Assembly: GCA_009667805.1 (NCBI GenBank)
Contig: CM019063.1
Span: forward strand, 197,636,954-197,700,953
Source: Leptobrachium leishanense
Lineage: Eukaryota; Chordata; Amphibia; Anura; Megophryidae
Length of the DNA: 64,000 bases
Direction of reading: 5' to 3'
The position numbers were made by a program, and so were the translations under genes. This document shows positions 57,258 to 64,000 of the stretch, piece by piece (position 1 is the first letter of the stretch; each line of letters begins with the position of its first letter). The notes below the pieces were generated by a model that did not search any database, was not told the DNA's origin, and saw only the letters and a program-made list of their open reading frames with translations.

Positions 57258-58114
57258 GGGGGTTATTCAGAGAGCACCGAAATGTCGCCGAAAACCCACA
57301 AAAAAACGCCAGAACCGCCGCAAAAAACACGCCGAACATGCCGGGAAAAGACGACGAGCTACCGATCACAGCGCAGACCAGCCGCTGGAAAAAGCCAACA
57401 AACAGGATAAAATGCTTCATCTATTCAGAGAACACAAAACAGCAGTGAAAAGTTGCCGAAATGCCCTGCTGTTTGGTGGTTTCATTCGACAGGTTTATTC
57501 AGGCGCAATGTTAAAAATATTCCAGTTTTAATTCAATATCTAATAAACCGTTTAAATATTATATTCTGCAGTAAAAAGTCTCTTTATCCACAGATTTTTT
57601 TTAGCATCTGTTAGGCATTTTTTGGGATTTTTTTTTGCAATAAATTTATCCCTTTTTTTTTTTTTAAATCATCTTTTTTTAGTGTAACTGCCCTTTTATT
57701 ATCATTCATTGGACCTTATTTGTAAATTCCAGGCATTTTCGCTGAGTAGTATTGTTGCAAACAGCGTTTCAATTTTCCAACTTTCAAGCATACTGTTTTT
57801 TGCTTTTCTTCCACCTCCTTTGTCTGCATGTTGGGTTTTTCCGGCGGCTGCGCTGTGCTGTCATTGGTGGCTAGTCGGGTTTCTCTGGCGTCTTCGGCAG
57901 GGTTAATCCAGATGTTTTTGCGGGTTTCGCTGAGCGTTTGCCGGGTTTTGCGGTGAGTGGATGTCGGGTTTGCAGCGGCTTTTCCCTGCACTACGATGGC
58001 CCTGTGGTGCTCACTGAATACACCGCAGGGTTGCCGAAATAGTGTTGCCGAATCACACCGAATTGAAGAGAACGAAAAGTCACCGAACTTTTTGATTCTC
58101 TTTGAATAACCCTG
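57258..58114. mobile_element. CAGGGTTATTC-family MITE, uninterrupted copy
   Basis: Begins ggttattcagagagcaccga and ends gattctctttgaataaccctg-like. Internal landmarks are a poly-T block at 57640-57670 and ccttttattatcattcattg. It gives the reference length, about 857 bp, for the family. Confidence 0.85.
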
Positions 58115-58116
58115 TT

Positions 58117-58525
58117 AGACTCACCTCTCTTCCCTCTGCTGCCCCACCCCACCCTCCCCATCTACCTGCCTACCCAGGGCCAGTCCCTAATTTCAGGTCT
58201 CCTTTCCAGCTGTCTCCACTTCTCTCTCTAATTAGTCTTACTAAGCTCAAACTTCTGGTCCTTCCCATGCAATCCCTACGATATTCTTCTGGCCACCAGT
58301 TTCAATTTCCCTCTGCTCCTATTTGTTTCAGTTACCCCAGCCCCTTAGATTGTAAGCTCTTGGGATGTCTGCCTGAGCACTTGGTTTAAAGTGCTGTATT
58401 ACCTGGACAGTTATCCTACGGGCAGGGTTGTCTCTCCTCTTGCATCATGTCCATTTCCTTTTTGTGCTTCCCACATTGTAAAGCGCTACAGAATCTGTTG
58501 ACGCTGCATAAGTACTTTTAACTGT
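58117..58525 (+). mobile_element. LINE 3' tail, second L2-like subfamily
   Basis: Landmarks are ccttagattgtaagctcttg, gacagttatcctacgggcag and aaagcgctacagaatctgtt. The same series occurs at 60545-60805. No reverse transcriptase frame remains. Confidence 0.7.
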
Positions 58526-58544
58526 AACTCAGTCTAATGAGTAG

Positions 58545-58606
58545 CTGGGCATCATGGGAGATGTAGTTTCAAAAACATCTGGAGGATCAAGGTTGCTGAC
58601 CACTGT
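58545..58606. mobile_element. Fragment of the 28058 hAT MITE
   Basis: The sequence catgggagatgtagtttcaa and aaggttgctgaccactg matches the right half of 28058-28193. Confidence 0.7.
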
Positions 58607-58609
58607 GCT

Positions 58610-59990
58610 AAGGGTTGTGGACTGTCACTGATATTTCTTTTTAGCAGCTCCTGGTTTCTCTTCCCAAGACTCCTGTTTTTTTTATTTTTTATTTAAATAT
58701 TTTTCTCTTCACTATACGGTGTAACATTATATATAGCTTTCAATTTGTAGACAGCGAATCCAGACTCTCGGCTGTTTTCTTTCTCTTGGAAATAAACATC
58801 TGAGGCTTAGATACAATAATCGTCAAATCGTTGACCTGTTATCAGAGAAAGATTTCATTATCAGGGCAATGACTCTCGCTGTTTTTTCTTTTTCAGTAAA
58901 ACCTGCTAGAGGTTGTGTCATACAACTCTTACAGGAGCCATTTATCCGTGAATCTGCCGTTGACTATCTTTCTTTACTTGTATGTGCTGCATATCTTCTT
59001 TGTGAATTAATGATTATTCTAAAATGTAAAAAAAGTGTTCTCCCTAAATTAAAAGTTTAATTAAAAGAAATCCTTCTGTATTCTTAGAATTCAAAGAACC
59101 TGGACATATTCTCATTTATTAAGAAGAACAAAATGGGCAAAAGTTGACACTATTATTCAAACTAATTTAACCTAACATGCCTTCATATTTGGGAGTGAAT
59201 GTGACTTTCCGCCTGTTGCTGGTAGTGATCACCAATTTAACCAACTCAAGAAATGTTACGTTGATTGGTCTTTCATATACCTTAGCCTGCTGTCTGATTT
59301 GTAAATGGGTTGAGGGTAAAGGAATGCTATTCATACAGCTGCCTGTGCTTTCTCTCCCAGGATCCAAGCCGTTTCCACGCTATGGCTACAAACCCTATCC
59401 ATCCAATGGATCTGGCTCTCCGGTGTTTGGCTTTCATGTAAGTAATGCAGGTTGTAATATGCCATGCGTTCATGTGGAGGACTCCAGCTGCCTTTCTGGC
59501 ATAATAATGTAAAGGATGCAGAAACGGCATATGGCAAACTGTATTAATGGCTGTTGCGATTGAGTTTTTTTTATTTATTTTTTAAAGATGCCAGTGTGAA
59601 ATGTTACATTTGCTAAATAGCCAAATCTACTGACAAATGTATGTATTTTTCCATCAAAAGACTGAAAGTAACATCCATGGTGATCAGGTATATTATTCAT
59701 CCTTGCAGGGCTGCAACTAACGTTTATTTTCATAATTTATTAATTGGCCAGTTTTTTTTCCCCTCCCCTTCCAAATTAATAGATTTGTCGCTTTAAAGAT
59801 ATTTTTTTTGTTTACTTTAAAGGAGCACCATGTAAAAATCACCCCCCCTTTTACCTTAAGTATTTTGTGTAGTGTACATAACTTTCATAAGTATGTGTCT
59901 GCTTTCTCACTTAATGGACACTGCTACAAGGGCTCGGATAGACATGTCAGCACGCAAAGTGGGGTGAGAAGGGGCAGGCACGCAGCCTGA
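58610..59990. other. Unassigned intergenic sequence
   Basis: No gene recognised. The 111-residue plus frame at 59177-59512 and the antisense frames over the same place have no known motif; I do not call any of them. Confidence 0.45.
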
Positions 59991-59995
59991 CCACT

Positions 59996-60293
59996 TTAAC
60001 ACTTTCCTGCCGCAGGGCGTTCTATGCCGTCCCTACGATGGGTGGGCCTTGAAGCCGTGGGGCGTACTAGTACGCCATGTTGACTTCAATGGGCCTCCTC
60101 CAGCCTCTCCCACTAGCTGGTGTGTGCTATTTGCTGCTGCGGGACGACTTGGTTTAGACCGTCTCCCCACAGCCAATGACGCGCAAAGCACGTCCACTGC
60201 AGGGCCGACCAAAGGAGGGCCAGCCGCAGCTGCCAGCTAGTGGGGCATACGTTAACCCCCCGCTGGGCACCGCCTGTGGCGTGAAAGGGTTAA
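59996..60293. mobile_element. TTAA-type MITE, short
   Basis: The left end ttaacactttcctgccgcag and the right end ctgtggcgtgaaagggttaa are mirrored, with TTAA at both borders. The inner words actagctggtgtg and agctagtgg pair. Confidence 0.8.
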
Positions 60294-60544
60294 TAAGCTA
60301 AAGTGGTCATAGTGCGTAGTGTCCCTTTTTTAAAAATTTATTTCATGAATAAATTGAGTGGGGGGGGGACCGGATGTGAGAGGGAATGAGTTTGGGAAAG
60401 GGACCAGACCCGAGTGTGGGAGGGAGTTTGGGGGGGAAGGAGCCGGACCAATGGGAGGGATGTCAGTTACGGACTGAAGAGAGGGGTATGGGTGGTGGCA
60501 CAGGCCTCCAGCTCCAAGTAAGGATAAAACACCGGTGGCAGGAC

Positions 60545-60805
60545 CTCAGGGTCTGTGTGATAGTAAGATTTTCCTCTGGCCACCAGTTTCACCTTCCCTC
60601 TGCTCCCATTTGTATCTGGTACCCCCATCCCTTAGATTGTAAGCCCACGGGATGTCTGACTTAGCACTTGGTAAAGTACTGTATTAACTGGACAGTTATC
60701 CTACGGGCAGGGTTGTCTTTCCTCTTATATCATGTACGCCTCCTGTTTGTGCTTCCCCATAGTAAAGCGCTACAGAATTTGTTGGCGCTGTATAAGTACC
60801 TGTAA
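60545..60805 (+). mobile_element. LINE 3' tail, second L2-like subfamily
   Basis: Same series as 58117-58525: ccttagattgtaagcccacg, gacagttatcctacgggcag and aaagcgctacagaatttgtt. It ends in a tgtaactgtaac repeat. Confidence 0.7.
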
Positions 60806-60837
60806 CTGTAACCTATAAGATCCTATAAATGATAATA

Positions 60838-60983
60838 AAACTGTAAGCTCCTATGAGCAGGGCCCTCTACACCTCTTGTTTCCATCCTATGTCCGTTTAT
60901 ATGTATTTCGCTCCCTTCGATTATTGTAAAGCGCTGCGGAAACTGTTGCGCTATATAATTGATGACAATAATAATAATAATAA
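60838..60983 (+). mobile_element. Short L2-like tail inserted in a MITE
   Basis: Contains ctgtaagctcctatgagcag, ttgtaaagcgctgcggaaac and an aataat repeat end. It follows a short aatgataataaaa word at 60828, which in intact copies such as 6208 continues directly into the MITE sequence that resumes at about 60984. Confidence 0.65.
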
Positions 60984-61446
60984 AAAGGTCTGTTGCAGAA
61001 AAAAAAACGCTTTTAAAAAAAAACTGAAAAATATTTTGCCGAAAAATGCCTAAAGAATCCTAAAAAATCTATAAATAAAGGTACTTTTTACTGCAGAATA
61101 AAATAATAAACGGTTTATTAGATATTGTATTAAAACGGGAATATTTTTACCATTGGAGCCTATGGGATTCGCTTGAATAAACCTGCCGAATGAAAACACT
61201 GAACAGCAGAGCACTTTGGCAACTTTTCACTGCTGTTCGGGGTTCTCTGAATAGATTATCCATTGCGTCTCTATGGGGGATTTCACTGCCTTCAAACAGG
61301 CACCATACTGGCTGGCAGTTCGCCAAAATTTGGCAATCTCCCTGCTCCCTGAATAGCCGAATAGAACCGAATTGTCATCGTACAGGGAAATTTCCTGTTC
61401 GGTGACATTTCGGGGCCAGATCGGCTCTCTCTGAATAACCCCTATA
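60984..61446. mobile_element. CAGGGTTATTC-family MITE, half copy
   Basis: The sequence ctgttgcagaaaaaaaaac, then cctaaaaaatctataaataa, through gttcggtgacatttcggggc to ctctctgaataacccctat matches 6215-6701 and the reverse of 53642-54070. The other half was not found beyond the LINE tail. Confidence 0.7.
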
Positions 61447-61449
61447 GAG

Positions 61450-61690
61450 TCAGTGGGTGGTCAGGATCTGTATCAGTGTGTGTATTTGACACTGGTGGGT
61501 CAAGGTCTGTATCAGTGTGTGTTTGTCAGTGGGGGATCATTTTATCAGTGCGTGGGGGATTGTCAGGGTGTGTGTGGCTTTCTGTGTATCTGTGGCTCTG
61601 TATTTGTCTCTATCAGTGTCTTTGCGTCTACTACTGGTTTTGTATGTATTTCCAGTTTCTGTGTCTGTCAGTGAATGTGCATCTCTTTCA
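61450..61690. repeat. Cryptically simple GT-rich tract
   Basis: Repeats of gtatcagtgtgtgt and gtcagtggg with degenerate spacing. Frames in all three plus-strand phases stay open for 70-95 residues because of this. No gene is supported. Confidence 0.7.
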
Positions 61691-62428
61691 GTTCTTCGTC
61701 ACTGTCAGTCTGTGTGTCTTCCACATATACTGCAAAACAAAATTAGAAATTGCATTCTCTTAATAGGGGTAGGTCGCTAGCACAGTGTACCCAGGTACTG
61801 AGGGGGTTGGACCTCAAATTCACATGGGTTGAAAAAAAAGCACCAGCATTCCTACGGTCTGGCATTTCTGTATTAACAAGATAACGCCAACATCAGTGTT
61901 TATATCTAAATTTAGGAAATGGGGGGTTGTTTGCGTTACTTTTTATAAGAATCATAATTCATCTTTCCCTATACTTGTGATCCGGTCGTATATATTGTTT
62001 TATTTATTTTAAAAACCAAAATCCATAAAGCTGGTAACACACTTTTTAGTAAAGCTTTCAGCACCTCACAATATACTCAAGAAAGAGGGAAGAGTGACAT
62101 TTTAAAACCAGAACATCTTTATTATAGATGGAGTGAAAACATTTACAAATAGAAAACCATCAAACATATTATTTTAAGTCTGTGGGTGTTAATATGTGAA
62201 TACACTACTTTTCAGTGATATTGGAACTTATTGACTTGTCTTCAGGTGGGAAGAATAAAGCTAAACACCGTAAAGGAGTTCCCTGATGAGCAATCTTTTA
62301 ACTGAACAAAAAATAACCCCTTGGGATAATATATGCAATATTGCTTATATATGATAATAAGCATATGCAAAAAAAACTTTATGAGGGGCAGTTTTTTGTT
62401 TTAGGGCACATGGGGTATTTAGGGACCC
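61691..62428. other. Intergenic sequence downstream of OR gene 4
   Basis: No feature was recognised. Confidence 0.45.
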
Positions 62429-63376
62429 TTAATTTGTTTTATAAAAGATAAGGTTTGCCATTTTTCGGATTGACTCTTTCATGTTTTTGTTTCTCAGTGC
62501 ATAAATTATTGGGTTCAGTGTTGGAGTCATGATGCAGTAAAACAGTGATACAACTTTATCTATTTTGGTTGGAATTCTGACGTCAGACCTGACATACATA
62601 AAGATTATAGAACCATAAAACATACAGACAACGATGAAGTGGGAAACGCAACTAGACAGCGTCTTTCTTCTTCCTCCTGGAGAAGGAATCTTGGAAACAG
62701 TAACTATAACAAAGGTATAAGACAAACTTATGAATAAAAAATTTCCAAGGATAACAGCACAAGCCAAGAGGAAGAAAATTATTTCAATCTTGTAAGTTTC
62801 ATTGATGTTGCAAAAGTGATGGAGTAAAGGTGGAAAGTCACAGTAGAAATGATCAATTTCATTTGTACCACAAAATAATGTAGTTGAAAGGAAAACTGCA
62901 GGCAATACAGGCGCTAAAAAGCCTCCCATCCAAGACCCCAAAACAATGACCAAACATACATTCTGGGTTACAATGCTCATGTATCTTAGCGGATGGCAAA
63001 TAGCCACATATCTGTCATAGGCCATTGCAGAAAGTAAGAAGTTTTCTGTTGAACCCAAGGCAAACAGAAAATAAAACTGGGAAATACACAAGAAAGTTGA
63101 AATAGCTTTGTTCTGTGAATACAAATCATTCAGTAACCTGGGCATGGTGACTGAGGTATAACAAATCTCCAGAAATGAAAATACAGTGATGAAAAAGTAC
63201 ATGGGGCTGTGAAGCCTTGAGTCTCTACACACGACACCAATGATGAGGAAATTGAAAGCCAACGACAAGAGGTAGACCATCAAAAATGCAAAGAACTGTA
63301 GTGGCTGGAGCTCTACGGATGCTGGAAATCCCAAAAGTACAAAGTCTCTCAGGAATGTTTGGTTTGCCGGTCTCAT
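62429..63376 (-). CDS. Olfactory receptor, class II, distinct subfamily (OR gene 4)
   Basis: This encodes 315 residues from MRPANQTF, with an N-glycosylation site at N5. It has LHSPMYFF at 55-62, the disulphide pair C97 and C179, and MAYDRYVAIC at 118-127, the most canonical helix 3 motif of the four genes. RRKTLSSCVSH at 236-246 and PTLNPIIYALRNK at 285-297 complete the set. It lacks the RPSNANTSYLDK segment of OR genes 1-3, having VRSDVRIPTKID there instead. An extra potential glycosylation site (NET) is at 192-194. The style recalls mammalian OR6/OR11 receptors by memory only. Frame intact, one exon. Confidence 0.95.
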   Translation of the reverse strand: MRPANQTFLRDFVLLGFPASVELQPLQFFAFLMVYLLSLAFNFLIIGVVCRDSRLHSPMYFFITVFSFLEICYTSVTMPRLLNDLYSQNKAISTFLCISQFYFLFALGSTENFLLSAMAYDRYVAICHPLRYMSIVTQNVCLVIVLGSWMGGFLAPVLPAVFLSTTLFCGTNEIDHFYCDFPPLLHHFCNINETYKIEIIFFLLACAVILGNFLFISLSYTFVIVTVSKIPSPGGRRKTLSSCVSHFIVVCMFYGSIIFMYVRSDVRIPTKIDKVVSLFYCIMTPTLNPIIYALRNKNMKESIRKMANLIFYKTN

Positions 63377-63903
63377 TCCTGGATTTGTGGTATGCAGAAA
63401 AAACTATGAAAAAGAAATATCTACCGAACATCCACCATACATTCACATCAATAAATTAAACAAAGATTAGCATAATATAAGGATATTGATAGCATAAAGA
63501 AAAAGATACATAAGGATAAACTCTGAAATCTCTTGATTATATGCTCATGTCACTTTCATTGTTTTCTAAACGTATGTACCAAGTCATCAAGTCAATGTAT
63601 CGGTATAACAAGTTTCCAAATTGAGGGTGTGCTGTTAGGAAACATAAGATATTTAATGAATATTAGACAATTATACCAATTATCACAATAATCATGATAT
63701 AAATATTTTTCGAAAGGAGTTAAAAAATGTTGTTTGTATCTTCAAAATCTCTTTTTCTAGACTGTTATCATTCTTAATGGCTGTTAAGTATATTGCATGG
63801 CATTCAAGTAGCTTGTTGTTTTTTTTAATGACCATAAGTTATAAATCCATGCAAATAATATTCAGGTATTCGGTGAACCGGTTGTGACTCAGATTTTTAT
63901 TCT
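63377..63903. other. 5' flank of OR gene 4
   Basis: AT-rich non-coding sequence. A promoter or upstream exon may lie here, but I see no decisive site. Confidence 0.4.
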
Positions 63904-64000
63904 CAGGGTTATTCAGAGAAAGGTGAAACTCTAGAGAACTTTTGGAGAAGGGAAAATTCTAGGTCAAAATAATCAAACCAGAACAATTCTCCCATTTATC
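63904..64000. mobile_element. Fold-back MITE cut by the window edge
   Basis: Begins cagggttattcagagaaagg and continues gggaaaattctaggtcaaaa, matching the left arm of 26018-26199. The right arm lies beyond the window. Confidence 0.8.

Noticed and set aside
59167..59537. Overlapping frames of 66-111 residues on both strands
   Set aside because: No motif, no consistent frame and no exon signals that I could defend; treated as chance.

Overview
The window looks like vertebrate nuclear DNA, most likely from an anuran amphibian. The amphibian placement is an inference from the repeat content: many MITEs with TTAA target sites, L2 and CR1 LINEs, a tRNA-derived SINE with a V-SINE-like core, a Helitron, hAT and Tc1 elements. 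The only host genes I can support are intronless class II olfactory receptor (OR) genes. There are four intact OR coding regions, all on the minus strand: 12144-13082, 21001-21939, 41070-42011 and 62429-63376. Two OR pseudogenes accompany them, at about 5543-7170 and 19601-19889. I see no bacterial-type operon, CRISPR array, rRNA or tRNA gene, and no housekeeping gene.

Layout. From 1 to 7.2 kb there is unassigned sequence, a 5'-truncated L2 LINE, and an OR pseudogene split by a MITE and cut off by the LINE. From 7.4 to 11.2 kb there is a SINE and several palindromic MITEs. From 12 to 17.2 kb lies OR unit 1, and from 20.8 to 27 kb lies its tandem duplicate, OR unit 2. The remains of a third OR lie between them. 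Because the two units are duplicates, several transposon insertions can be read against an empty site in the other copy. From 27.4 to 40 kb there are TTAA MITEs, CpG-rich MITEs, a decayed autonomous hAT transposon carrying a nested MITE, a LINE fragment, a solo LTR, and a large palindrome with a retro-insertion.

OR gene 3 lies at 41-42 kb, followed by a degenerate Helitron (42.5-44.7 kb) with Rep and helicase remnants. The interval 46-61.5 kb is a stack of nested transposons. The clearest nest has four levels: a TTAA MITE, an L2 LINE, a hAT-like element, and a minisatellite of about 1.4 kb built on 21-27 bp units. A second nest has three levels. OR gene 4, from a different OR subfamily, lies at 62.4-63.4 kb.

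Each OR encodes an odorant-detecting G-protein-coupled receptor and would be expressed on its own in sensory neurons, so there is no pathway linking the genes. What is unusual is the architecture: tandem duplication with a near-identical coding core, deep nesting with readable target-site duplications, and SINE and LINE elements sharing a 3' tail. I did not find a convincing new biological system.
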